This document shows, in pieces, positions 34,200 through 45,184 of a DNA stretch of 64,000 nt. The position numbers were made by a program, and so were the translations under genes. The notes beneath the pieces were generated by a model. That model searched no databases and was not told the origin of the DNA. It saw nothing but the letters and a program-made list of their open reading frames with translations. The DNA is from Fallopia convolvulus (lineage: Eukaryota; Streptophyta; Magnoliopsida; Caryophyllales; Polygonaceae), in contig OZ024723.1 of assembly GCA_964016875.1 (NCBI GenBank), positions 11,065,343 through 11,129,342 of the forward strand, read 5' to 3'. How positions within the stretch are numbered: position 1 is the first letter of the stretch; every line of letters starts with the position of its first letter.

Positions 34200-34740
34200 G
34201 GAGAAGGATTGAAGAGGAAGAGAAGTTGAAAAGGGATGAAGAGGACAAGAGGATAAGAGAAGAAGAAGAAGAAGAAGAAAAGAGGAAGCAGGAAGAGGAT
34301 TTGTTGGTGGAATCCATAAGGAGGGAGGATGCATTAATACAAGAGGAGGAGGAGAGAAAGAAAGAGGAGGAAGAGAAGAGGAAAACAGAAGAGGAAGAGA
34401 AGAAGAAGTGGGAAGAGGAGGCTGAGAAAAAGAGAAAAGCAGCTGAGGAGGAAGAGAAGAGACAAAGAGAAGAGGAAGAGAAGAAAAAGCGTGAAGAGGA
34501 GGAAGAGAAAAGGAGACAATTAGATGAGGAGGAAGAGAATAGACAAAGAGAAGAGGAAGAAAAGAGAAAGCGGGAAGAGGAGGAAGAGAAAAGGAGACAA
34601 CTAGCTGAGGAAGAGAATATGCGTTTAGAAGAGTTTAAGAGGCTGGAAGATGAGGAAGAGAAGAAGAGGAACAAGAAAGAGGAAGATAAGAAGAGAGAAG
34701 AGGATGAGAAAGAGAAGAAGAGGAAGAGAAGAGGAAGAAG
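34200..34740 (+). repeat. Purine-rich coding repeat (Glu/Lys/Arg) with an 81-bp period
   Basis: Within the ULP1-like gene the block EEKRRQLDEEEENRQREEEE recurs as EEKRRQLAEEENMR about 27 residues later. The strand is almost purely A and G here. The complementary strand gives a long Ser/Leu/Phe frame that is an artefact. Confidence 0.75.
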
Positions 34741-37106
34741 GATTATGCTGAGGCGAAAAAGAAGATTGATGAAGAGAAGATAAAGGAAGAGGAGAAAAAG
34801 AAAAGGAAACAAGAACGGGATGCAGAATTGAAGAGAATTGGAATGGAGTTGAAGAAGAAACAAGAGGATTTAGATAAGATGAAGGAGGCTGAAGCAAAGA
34901 AGAAACTTGAAGAGGAGCTGAACAGGATTCAGGATGAGGTTTGTTCATTGATATTCCTGATTTGTTCATTGATTTTTGCTTATTTGTTCATAAGTTATAG
35001 GACATTTTGTTCATTGATTTTTTATGTAGTCTTGTATCATGAATAATATGTGTTTTTACATTTGTAGATGAGGAATGAGGCGCGGGAGGTTAGTTCTAGT
35101 TCGATTGACACTCCAGTTGGTGTTAAACTTACTGGTGAGGATGTACTTGATAAAAGAATATCTAAGCCTTCTGATTATGTGAAGTCACCTTACATGGGAA
35201 GGAGTGTTGTTTTGACAGAAAAAGTATCTCCTGCTGCCAAGAAATTGTTCGATTGGCTGATTGAAGACATTCCTGATCAAAGAGGGTAACAATGCATAGA
35301 ATAGTATTTTTTTCTTTACATATTGTTGTTTTTATATCTTCAAGTTGATTTTATTATTAAAATTGATCGTTTTTTGTTTTAATGTTTCTGATTTGTGTAG
35401 TATTGAAATCTTTAAGATGATGAAAGCTTCCGCCATTAAAAAGGATTTTGTTTCAATGGCGGTAAAATCTGAAGTGGAATCAAATATAATCGGGCTTTGG
35501 AGCTGTTATCTCAATATACAAGAGCAGTGGAAAAGCGACTCAAAACCCTTGAGGTTTTTTATGGCTCCTGAGGATTTGGTAAAAGAAAGGTTTTTTTTTA
35601 TATTCGCATTATCTTATTTTAATGACTTTTTGATATTTTCAATCTAATTTATACTTATATGTATTTTGCAGGCCTTTCCACTGGACAAGGATTTTAGTGT
35701 TGAGGATTCCATACAGTTTTTCATTAATGCCATTCATGACACTCTTGAAAATTTCAAGTGGATTAATGTGCACAAGATTGGCCTGGTATGCATTTTGTTC
35801 ATCAATAATACATAATTGTTCAGAGTTATTTGCTATTTGTTCATTAGAAAGATTGACTCTTCACTATGTTGTTTTTAATGAATATAAGGTTTGTTCATGC
35901 TTGTGTTTCCTCTGCATTTTTACAGTTTGTGTTTCCTATATATACCTCATCGCATTACTATTGTATTGCGTTGAATGTGAGAGTGCCACGTTTCCACATA
36001 ATTGATAACTCAATGACTGATGTGCCCTTGGAAGCGAAGTATGAGCATGTACCTGCTAGATTGGTGAGTTTTATTTTGTTTTTTTGTAATATTTTGTTAT
36101 TTTATCATTGACACGTGTGTTTAATATTGAATAAATTGTGTTTGTATCTTTGTTGTTATTTTGTTTTAGAATGCTCTTTGTCGAGCTTTTGAAGACGCTG
36201 AAGATGTATGCGAGGGCTACTTTGTTCGAGGATTTGGATAAGGTTCCATATGAACGTCTTGAGATGAAATGGAGAGATACCAGAAACAAGGCTAATTGTG
36301 GAATTTTTATGATGCGGCACATGGAAACGTACTTCGGCAGCGGCTTGTCTGGTTGGGAATGTGGACTCAATAAACATGATCAGCATCAACTTGATGACTT
36401 GAGGATAAGGTACTGTAATGAGTTGTTGTTGAGTCCATTGAATGAGCACAAGGCAACAGCTGAAAAGCTTGTTCAAGGATTTGTCCCGCGTAAACCGACA
36501 GTCGCATCTTGTGCTCCTCTTACATGAAAGGCTAAGAATAAGAAGTGATGTACAATGACACGTGTTTGTTGAAAACAGTTTGGCAATGGGTTTTGTGTTT
36601 TTGTATGGTTTGTGTTTAGAATACAGTTTATGGTGTTGTATGTACTAAATGGTTTAGACATTTGGTTTTTGTTTTTATATAGTGTGGAATGTGCATGATT
36701 ACTATTGAACAGGTTGTTTTGTGTTAGAGTGACATTTTGATTCAGAAAACATGATTTATCGTAATTTGTTCATCGATACCTTCGATTTGTTCATCGACAC
36801 CTTCGATTTGTTCATCGATTGAGAATGAAATTTTTATTGTTCATCAATACCTTATAATTGTTCATCCATAACTTAGATTTGTTCATCAACACCTTAGGTT
36901 TTTGTTCATCCAATGGTGTCATTAGGTTTTGTTCATACAATTTTATTGAATAATGGGGAATGAACCAGAAATTTGTTCATTGCTAACTGCTAATTGTTCA
37001 TATAAAACCAGAAATTTGTTCATTGATAACGCGACATTTAAGAATACTATGCATTTCACCCTAATGCAACAATTATGTATCAAATCAATGATTAATGAGA
37101 GATCTA

Positions 37107-39645
37107 ATTGGGAACATAGGTGCATGTCCTGCTGTTGTGTCCAAGCTTCTTGCATTTTGCACAAGTCCTTTGCTCCTTGTTTGCTTCCTTTATTGCCTTC
37201 TCTTTACCTCCCATAATACGCCCTTCTTTCTTCCTGCCTTTTGTCAGTGCTCGTTCAGGAGGGTGTACCTCAATAACACTCGGTCTGTTTCCCAAGAATG
37301 TTTGGATTGAACTCTGCCTTGCTGATGTAGATGATTCTCCTCCCAATAAGCTCAGATATGTTTCCTTTTTTTCCTTCAAGAAACATATCAGCTCTTTGAG
37401 GTGTTCTGTGTTGTCCCGTATGGCATTAATGCAAGAATGTACCTCGCCCAATAAATCAGCAATCAACATCTTCTTCTCATTCATCACATCAGAATGTTCA
37501 ACTGTTGAACCTTCAATCTCAAAAGTAGGAGTCAGATTTGATGTCTTCGTTCATCTATTCTTGATGTATTTAGTTAGCACCTTCCTCAACCCAATGTTTT
37601 TGAATACGAAAAACATATGGCAGCATGGGATCCCGATATTGATGAACTTATTGCACGAGCAAATGAACTCTTCGTTTTGTAGCTCATGTTTCACAACATG
37701 TACCTTCCCAAACTGCCCGTTGATGTGATACTCGTGGATGTTGTCTTCCTTGAACAAATTGCTTAGACCACACTCAAATACAGAAGCAATAATTTATGTC
37801 TGGACGTCATAGAAGATGTTTATGGTGTAAACAGATGCACAATGTTTCTCTAGATCCAATGGTGTCATTAGAGTGGGGGAGCTTGTTGAAGATTCAAAGT
37901 CTAACCTCTTCTTATTGTGCCTTTGTGAATCAAATGCACTCTCAAACTGCATCATGAAGATAACTAGAGAAGATGTGGATCCAATGAAATGCGAGAAGAA
38001 GAAGTTCTGGCTCTCAGACCTTGAAGTTATTCTAAGAAGTCCACCCATGTTTACATCATTGAAGTACGCAGGGATCCATAAGTGGCATAGCTCAAACATC
38101 AGCGGCAACCAAGTGTTTGACTCAAGTCCAAATTCAGCAATAATGGAATGTCAAGTCTCCTCAAACTCTTCCCGGCTAATTTCATTGTTCCAAACAAGCT
38201 TGTTGAACTTGCTTCTGAATTGATCATTGTTATACACATCATCTATAACCTTTGACGGCACCTTGAACATGATATGCCACATGCAGAAACGATGTACAGC
38301 CTTGTCAAAAACTTTTTCAATTGCAACTCTTACTGCAGGATCTTGATTAGTGAGAATGACAAATGGTTCATGCCCCCTCATTGCATCTTTGAAGTTTTGG
38401 AATAGCCAGACATAAGATTCGATATCTTCTTTTAGCAGCAACCCAAAGGCAAAAGTAATGCTCTTCTTGTTGTTGTCAACCCCTGTGAATGGTACAAACA
38501 CCATTTCATACCTAAAGGCAAACAATTAAATTTGTTCATCAATATATGTGATTTTGTTCATCAGTATGTACGATTTGTTCATCCGTATGTACGATTTGTT
38601 CATCAAAAGAATTAATTTGTTCATTGTAAATTCCTGAAGGCAAGTATTAATTTTGTTCATCAATACATATGATTTAGTTCATTAAAAGAATCAATTCGTT
38701 CATCAAAAATATGCCTTTTTCATACCTGTTTGATTTGTATGTTGCATCAGCTGAGACAACATCCCCAAAATATGAGAAGTTCTTCCTTGCAATAGGATCA
38801 CACCAGAATAATTTGGTTAATTGATGTTGTTCATCAACATCATATTCAAAGAAAAATGCATCACATCTTTCTTTTTTCTTGAACAAGTTGTCAATAACCA
38901 TTTGAGCATCACACCTAATCATGAAGGAGTTCAGATCTCTTTTAAAATTCTTGAAATCAATTATAGTTGCACCAATTTTTGCATATGAACCAACAAACTC
39001 CTTGTAGACCTTGTATGACTTTCTTGTACCAACGTTTGCTCGGATGCAATTCATGATGAAATCTTCATGGAAGGAGGTCAGTTTCCTATTGCTCTTTGCA
39101 AAGTGTTTTTGCCCATCTTCAAACATAATATGGGTGTGACGCTCTTCAAATTTCTTAACAATATATCTGTTTCTTCCAAAAAGTCTCATAGCCAGTTTAG
39201 CAATGCAACCACACCTTTTGGTTGCTCTTTTTTGCTTTTTCACTTTTCTTTGTTGTCCTTCTTCTTCATGATTCTCTTCATCATCTTCTTCATCATTATC
39301 ATCGTCATCTTCTTTGTCTTCTTCTTTACTAGATGTAGTATGTTCAGGTTTTTGAGTTGAGTTTTTAAATCCTGCGCGATTACACAACATGTATTTCCAA
39401 ACTGTAGTGTTGGTTCCATCTGAAGACTTTGTAACGGTGCCAGCACGTGCTTGGAAACCACATGCATCTGCGTATGCCTTGTAGAAATTTACTCCTTGTT
39501 CCCAGGTTCTAAACACCATCCCCTCTTTAGGTCTTAAGTTGACATCACAAAATGGTATGTAGTAATGTGTGTTGCCAAGCGAGATCACGATCTTTAGGTC
39601 CTTTTTATCTTCTATTTTTCCTTCATTATAGGGAAAAGAAACATG
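37107..39645 (-). pseudogene. MULE transposase, FAR1/FHY3-related, with SWIM and CCHC zinc fingers
   Basis: On the minus strand a FAR1 DNA-binding domain (FYKAYADACGFQARAGTVTK, about 39490-39430) is followed by an acidic insert, then KRCGCIAKLAMR. The transposase core starts at VVSADATYKSNR. An intron (about 38726-38515, full of ATGAACAAA repeats) joins exactly to YEMVFVPFTGVDNNKKSITF. The core continues with LTNQDPAVRVAIEKVF and HRFCMWHIMFKVP. A SWIM finger (FICSCNKFINIGIPCCHMFF, about 37665-37606) and a C-terminal knuckle (CAKCKKLGHNSRTC, about 37155-37114) follow. FHY3/FAR1 transcription factors derive from such transposases. Stops at about 38148 and 37793 and near 37553 mark decay. The exact start is unclear because the upstream frame consists of repeats. 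Confidence 0.8.
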
Positions 39646-40214
39646 TAAATCCGTGATATCAGTGAACAAATGCGTGATATATATGAACAAATTTTGGATG
39701 AACAAATTTATAATATCAATGAACAAATGCGTGATAGGTATGAACAAATCCGTGCTATCTATGTTCAAATGCTTGATATCTATGAACAAATTTGGATGAA
39801 CAAAAGTGTAATATCAATGAACAAATCTGTGATATCTGTGAACAAATGTGGTTGTCTTCTCAAATAAATCATAGCAATGTCCCTCAAAACCATAAAATGG
39901 AGTTTTCCTATTACTAATGCGTAAACATAAACAAAATTTGACGATATATATGATGAAAACTTTCAAAATCATGTTATATTAGCTTTAATCAGGGAAAAAA
40001 TCGTTTATTACCTAGTTCCATTAATTTTAATGAGTCAGATCTCTAAAATCGTAAATTTGAACAAAGCTCCTTCGAAAATTTCAATCCAGTTTATAAGCTT
40101 TATTTTCGCAGAAGAAGAAAGAGGTTTTTTGGTTTTGATTTGGAAAGAGAATCAGAAATTGCCATTTTTCGATTTTGCTTGGGCGACAAGTAACTTCTGG
40201 TAGCGTTTGGTTTA

Positions 40215-40221
40215 CACGCGC
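40215..40221 (+). promoter_or_regulatory. CACGCGC, match to the FHY3/FAR1 binding site
   Basis: CACGCGC is the published core site bound by FHY3 and FAR1, which descend from this transposase family. Here it lies about 570 bp upstream of the FAR1-type transposase. A single 7-bp match can occur by chance. Confidence 0.35.
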
Positions 40222-40240
40222 GCTCTTTTTTTATGAATTA

Positions 40241-40263
40241 TTTGGACGCGCGAAGCGCGACCA
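40241..40263. other. GC-rich hairpin, function unknown
   Basis: TTGG-A-CGCGC, loop GAA, GCGCG-A-CCAA: nine base pairs with one A/A mismatch, in very AT-rich surroundings, 15 bp before the duplicated segment. It resembles a Helitron-type hairpin but lacks a CTRR end on either strand. Confidence 0.6.
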
Positions 40264-40278
40264 AATAATAATAATTAA

Positions 40279-42033
40279 CAAAATTCGTATGTAAAAACTG
40301 TTAGGATAATTAACAAAGAAATGGAGATATTGTTTTTTTTTAATGATAATTAACAAAAGAAATATAGAGAAGTTGTGATATACCTAGAGGAAGAATTATA
40401 TAGTTAATGAGTGAACTGCCGAGAGGCCCGAGATCTTCGAGAAATATTTAATGGTTTGACTAGAAGATATATGGGAGATTAGGAGGTAGATTATAGCATG
40501 TCGAGATTTAGTATTTGAATATTTAAGATTATAGCATGTCGAACTATTAAATCATATAATTTAGTATTTAAATTAAATTATTATGTTGATTTCATAGAAA
40601 ATTTTGAATAATAATTGCTTATTATATAGAATGTCGAACTATTATTTAATTCCGCTTATTATAATAGTGGCATATTGATTATCTAGCATTTGAATATTTA
40701 GGATTATAGCATTTGAAAATTTATTTAAGGAGTAGTTCACGCAAGCCTCGTTTTTAAGCTATTATTTGTTCAATGATTAATTTTGAATACCATTTATTAC
40801 AATTTTTTGCTATTGACATATTGACATTCGAATATTTAGAACTTTACAATTTAATACTTTTAATATATAGAAGAAGTTCAATAGAAAATTTGTAAATAAA
40901 AAGGTTCAAATTTGAAATTGGTATATATAAATAACAATAAACAATTATTCGAAATGAAAATATGAATATCAATTGTAATTAAAATTGAATATATATTAAT
41001 TGAATATTATGAAATAAAATTTGAATTGAATTTCGACAAGTAAAAAAACTCGAATACGAACTAATATATAAAGAATAGAAGAAATACAATAGAAAAGTTA
41101 GATTGAAAAGAAAAGGAAAAGAATTGAATATTTTAAAAAAATTGAATTCAATTCTGACTAGTGAAAATACGAAAATTTATTTAAGGAGTTGCACACGAGC
41201 CTTAGTACTATTTTGAGGAGGAGGAAGAAGAGGAAGAAGCAGCCTTCAGCAGCGGAGGTTGCACATGCTATACTAGCATCGGCTCGGGCGTTTGATGTGC
41301 GTCAGCCGGATACAGAGTTGACTGATGGGATGGAGCGAGATATTGACCCATCCGCCACGATAGATGTTGAGTTTGACGATGAGGTTGATGAGGGTTGCGA
41401 GGATCCGATCGACGAGGGGCGAGATGACGAGGTTGACATGCAGTTTGTCGATATTGGACCGGACGCTCCCATGGGTACAGTTGAGGACCTATTTGTAGAT
41501 GATCCTCCTATACCCCCGACTTCTAGTCCGATGGGCGAGGGTACAGCTTTGATTCAGGCCCCGACCACATCTCCCGTCTCTCTTACCGCCCCGACCCCAC
41601 CCACATTTCCTCTCCCCTCTACTATTTCCCCTCCATCGTCGGCCCAGACTTCCGCTCCCCCTCCATCTTCGGCCCAGGCTTCCGCTCCAACCCCAGCTCC
41701 GGCCCAGGCTTCCGCTCACCCTCCAGCTCCGGCACAGTCTTCCGCTCCCCCTCCATCTTTGGCCCAGGCTTCCGCTCCACCCCCAGCTCCGGCCCAGGCT
41801 TCCACTCCCTCTCCAGCTCCGGCCCAGGCTTCCGCTCCACCCCCAGCTCCGGCCCAGGCTTCCGCTCCCCCTCCAGCTCCGGCCCAGGCTTCCACCACAG
41901 CTCCGGCCCAGGCTTCCGCTCCCCCTCCAGCTCCGGCCTAGGCTCCCGATCCCCTCGCAGAGGATCCCGCGGCTCATGAGATCGAGGTCGTGGAGCCAGG
42001 AGGTCCTTTGTATGGTACTCTCCTCGTTAGCTA
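40279..42033 (+). repeat. 1.75-kb segment duplicated from the OTU-type MULE (copy 1)
   Basis: The sequence from aaaattcgtatgtaaaaact to gttagctatgacact is nearly identical to 49796-51497. Only scattered substitutions, single-base indels and a different number of 30-bp proline-repeat units separate them. It covers part of the intron and the second exon of the OTU-MULE plus-strand gene. Flanks on both sides differ from the OTU-MULE, so it is a fragment, not a full element. Confidence 0.9.
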
Positions 42034-42060
42034 TGACACTCATGTAGATCGACGGTTGTG
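41189..42060 (+). pseudogene. Copy 1 of the acidic, proline-repeat ORF of the OTU-MULE
   Basis: The frame reads RRRKKRKKQPSAAEVAHAIL, then acidic DVEFDDEVDEGCEDPIDEG, then ten-residue repeats of the type PPPAPAQASA. A TAG at 41939-41941 interrupts the repeat tract where copy 2 reads CAG. Past the stop the frame continues to TLLVSYDTHVDRRL and ends at 42060. I do not recognise a family. The basic cluster followed by an acidic stretch suggests a nuclear protein tail. Copy 1 has no first exon, so it is unlikely to be expressed as in the parent gene. Confidence 0.55.
41630..41941 (+). repeat. 30-bp coding minisatellite (copy 1)
   Basis: Units of tccagctccggcccaggctt-type sequence repeat about ten times, encoding Pro/Ala/Ser/Gln ten-residue repeats. 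Confidence 0.85.
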
Positions 42061-42610
42061 ATGCGTTCTCTTTTTGCACCCATGCGCCATTCGCACGTAA
42101 ACCGCAATGTAATTGTATCAAATAAGTTTTGTGTTATCACATGTGTTAAACCGAGTTATTCAAACAATCATATTGAGTTATTCAAACATCGACTATAAAT
42201 ATTTTATGATTCTATAATTATTCAAACAATCAAATTGAGTTATTCAAACAATCAAAATGAGTTATTCAAACCTCGGCTATAAATATTATACGATTGTATA
42301 ATTATTCAAACAATCATATTATGTTTTTAAAATGTCGACTAATAGATATTCAATCCCTAAAATCATGCAACTGCCATATATAAAAAAATGTGGTATTTTT
42401 TTAATTTCAGAATCCCTTCATTTTTGCAACTTCCAAATTTAAAATTCAAAGATTTTCATCCTTTTTTCTTATTATTTTCAGCGTATACTATCCCACAAAT
42501 CTCTCCCAATTATGTTAATTTTCTTTTTCAAATACTCGTTGGTTTAATTATCCACAATACCCCCATATAGCTTATTATGTACCTTAATTAACAACTAATG
42601 ATTAAACTCA
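42034..42610. other. AT-rich right end of the ULP1-MULE with a minisatellite; no gene
   Basis: Repeats of gagttattcaaacaatca type (about 22 bp, several copies) occupy 42150-42320. The plus-strand frame at 42388-42570 shows no family resemblance. Confidence 0.55.
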
Positions 42611-42644
42611 ATCCAACGACACATCTTTAACCACACGCTTACAC
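42611..42644 (-). repeat. Candidate right terminal inverted repeat of the ULP1-MULE
   Basis: Reverse complement reads gtgtaagcgtgtggttaaag and aligns with 29213-29247. The outer boundary is not defined. Confidence 0.4.
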
Positions 42645-43165
42645 CAAAATACATAGCAATTTTTACTTTGTCGGAGCAAAAAGTCTTATTTCAATATTCA
42701 AAAATACAATACAATAACAACGTACTTTTGGTGCAAGTTAAAGTAGTTAGCTTTTATCGGGTACGGTAGATGAGCGCGCAGTTCGGTGGTTGATCATTAA
42801 TTTATATCCTGCGCGCAAGGCAAGGGAAGAAAAGCATATTAGTGCATCATTTCAAATTCGATCACAATCTATCTATATCTATATATACTATAAAATAGAA
42901 AAATTTAGGTAATTAATGACTCATTCAATTGACCTAAAAATTTATAACTTATTTCCATTTCATAATAATTTTATATAGATTTATGTAGGAAACCTATAAC
43001 TTATTCCATATAATTATCTAAAATTCTAAATCCATCCTTTCTATATAAAGTTGTATTTTTTCAATCAATGCACAATTATTATTATGTTTAAATATTTTGC
43101 TAATTAATTAATAATTACATTAGAAAGGAAAAAATACTTTTTACACTAGATTTGAAATATTACAT

Positions 43166-43390
43166 TTTTTGCAAAAAATAGTACAAGAATAAGAAAAAAA
43201 TTCTGACTAAAAATTTATGTTATTTTTATCCATTAACCAATAATAATCATAATATAAATACATATAATAACTTTTTCATTTGCAAAAAATAGTACAACAA
43301 TAAGAAAAAAAAATTTACTAAAAATTTATGTTATTTTTATCAATTAACTAAAAATAATCATAATATGAATACATATAATAATTTTTTCAA
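43166..43390. repeat. Tandem duplication of about 111 bp
   Basis: gcaaaaaatagtacaa starts at 43171 and again at 43282, and the two units match along their length apart from scattered changes. Confidence 0.8.
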
Positions 43391-45028
43391 TTCCAAAATC
43401 AAATTTTGTTGTAAGAAATGATATTATATAAATTGTACTATTAACATTAAAATATTGTGCTATTCAAAATTATAAAAAACTTAAGGAAAAAAGTAAAACT
43501 CATAAGTTTAAATACATTATATCAAAATAGATTTTTAATAAATGATGTGACCTTTTGTATGATGTGACCTTTGATATTACCTTACTATAGGATAGGATTA
43601 ATTAGTATTTACTCTCTTTTTATAAGTTTCTATTATACATTAGGAGACCTTTAGTATTATCCTACTAATTAAATTTTAAATTTTGTAATTAAAGTGATAA
43701 TATCATTCCTTACAAATTAGTATTAATTACAATCCATATCCATTTGGGTGTACATTCATGGTGATGATGTACATTATGTAGTTCTCTACTCCTATATATA
43801 TTCACAAGAACAAATTGAAGTTGTTAAATTGTAGGATACTAGCAAACCTTTCTATTTATTTTTTTATTTTTTTGTGATGGAGTTGTTGTTTGGTTCTTAT
43901 TTTATATATTATACAATTATTAATAATATATTTCGTTTTTAGGTTTGGTGAATAAATTTTTCTTCCTCAATTGCAATTACACAAAATGGAAAGGAAGATA
44001 CATGTTTAGTTTATCCAAGAAAAACTGTAAGTCAATCATTTCTTTAAGTCTCTCATGTGCATGTATTTTATCTAAGCAATTTGTAATGATTTTTCATGTA
44101 GAATATATAACCCTTTAAATTTTCATGGTATTGCTAATGTAGTGTCATGTAGAAATTATTACGATAAACTATAATTTGCATGAAATAACAATTTTTATAG
44201 TACAACTCATTTTAAAATGATAGATGTATTATTAAAAGTATTACTCTTATTTTTGCCAATTCTCACGTAACTTTTCTATGTAATAGAATTTGTTTGAAAA
44301 TTTTGATTTTTAATAATTCTTATGTATAGAGGGAAAGAGAAATATAAATATTATACAATGAAAAATGACATTTAAAATTATAAAAATTTTCCTTTAAATA
44401 AAAAAATAATTACAAACAAAGAGTATTTGGGAGTAATTTTTTTTCTTTTTTATCTTAGAGATCACCTTTTGGCATCTTCTTTTTTTATCCTCAAAAACTA
44501 ATATTGTTATGATTTCTGTTAAGTAGCTGGAAAGAGTTGGTGAAGAGCTATGCAAAAATAAAATTAGAGAATAAACGAAAGAAAATGAATTGTAGAAAAT
44601 AGGGATTGAATTATTTAGGATCCAAAAAAACTAATAATACACATAAAGTTAATCTATATCTATATCTATCTATATAACATATAAAATCGAAAACTTGGGT
44701 CATTTATGACCATCCTCAATTAAATTCAAATTTTACAAATTAATTAAAGTTCATTGAAAAAAACAAAAATTGCAAAAAAATAATACAAAAGATCCATTTG
44801 TATAAACCTCTATTACAAACACAAGACTATAACTTTCAATTGAACGACTTTTGAAATCCATAATTTGTCACAATTAATAAATAAAAAATATTTGAAAAAA
44901 ATTGACAAATTATTTCGTAAATTTGGGATCTCAAGTGATATTTTATTTTTATAAATACATATAAAGTTTCATCTATATTATTATATTAAAATGAGAAATG
45001 AGATTTTAATAAAAAAAACAAATTAATA

Positions 45029-45184
45029 AAAACTAGATAAGATCAAATTTATTACATTAATTTTGTCTATCCCCTCACATTCCATACCCCCTAAAAACTA
45101 AATAAGATCAAATTTATTTGTCTATCCCCTCACATTCCATACCCCTAAAAAACTAGATAAGATCAAATTCATTACATTAATTTT
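45029..45184. repeat. Two-and-a-half-copy tandem repeat (55-65 bp unit)
   Basis: Units starting aacta(g/a)ataagatcaaatt at 45031, 45096 and 45151 each lead, in the first two, into gtctatcccctcacattcca. Confidence 0.85.

Larger units (their letters stand above)
31140..36526 (+). pseudogene. ULP1/SENP-type cysteine protease-like gene of the MULE, multi-exon
   Basis: ATG at 31140 (MENRSSSQENQ) ends in a donor at 31174, and exon 2 (31698-31795) joins in frame. The N-terminal region contains IQWNVTDLPRK and, after a one-base frameshift near 32437, LRYYVASCFDPASCTLKIGD. A long Glu/Lys/Arg-rich coiled-coil-like segment fills 34080-34930. The C-terminal peptidase C48 domain keeps all three catalytic residues: His in SSHYYCIALNV (codon at 35953), Asp in FHIIDNS (36004) and Cys in NKANCGIFMMRHME (36297). 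ULP1 enzymes remove SUMO-type tags; plant MULE versions may act on related proteins. Further frame changes near 33870, 34060 and 34740 suggest decay, though some could be introns. The stop is at 36524-36526. Confidence 0.72.
31497..39855. repeat. Dispersed TTTGTTCAT repeat family confined to non-coding parts of the ULP1-MULE
   Basis: TTTGTTCAT clusters occur at 31497-31622, 32974-33032, 33380-33662, 34940-35024, 35796-35900, 36757-37025 and 38526-38705, all on the plus strand. A further cluster at 39660-39850 is in the opposite orientation (ATGAACAAA). Six lie in apparent introns, one between the convergent gene ends and one upstream of the transposase. Exons are essentially free of it. Confidence 0.85.
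39860..40278. other. Right arm of the ULP1-MULE upstream of the transposase; promoter region, no gene
   Basis: AT-rich leader-like sequence. It holds a CACGCGC motif (40215-40221) and a perfect-stem hairpin (40241-40263), described separately. Confidence 0.5.
29213..42644 (+). mobile_element. Large FAR1-type MULE carrying a ULP1-protease-like gene (about 13.4 kb)
   Basis: Convergent genes are present: a ULP1-like gene on the plus strand (31140-36526) and a FAR1/MULE transposase on the minus strand (37107-39645). MULEs that carry a ULP1-like gene are known (KAONASHI-type in Arabidopsis, similar in melon). Candidate terminal inverted repeats are 29213-29247 and 42611-42644, where gtgtaagc(a/g)tgtggttaaag and a downstream gttggat are shared in opposite orientation. 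No target duplication was found, so the limits are provisional. A segment copied from the OTU-type MULE (40279-42033) lies inside. Confidence 0.55.

Noticed and set aside
33856..34863. 335-codon minus-strand frame rich in Ser, Phe and Leu
   Set aside because: It is the shadow of the purine-rich Glu/Lys coding repeat on the plus strand; no domain and extreme composition.
30840..40270. Alternative ends for the ULP1-MULE at cggtcgcgtgtgtgag (30868) and cacgcgcgctc (40215)
   Set aside because: The two sites share only a short GC-rich core and do not align as inverted repeats; kept as a fallback only.
41489..42121. 210-codon minus-strand frame rich in Gly, Arg, Ser and Trp (and its counterpart at 51002-51667)
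   Set aside because: Mirror of the 30-bp Pro/Ala minisatellite; the periodic Gly/Arg pattern comes from the repeat alone.
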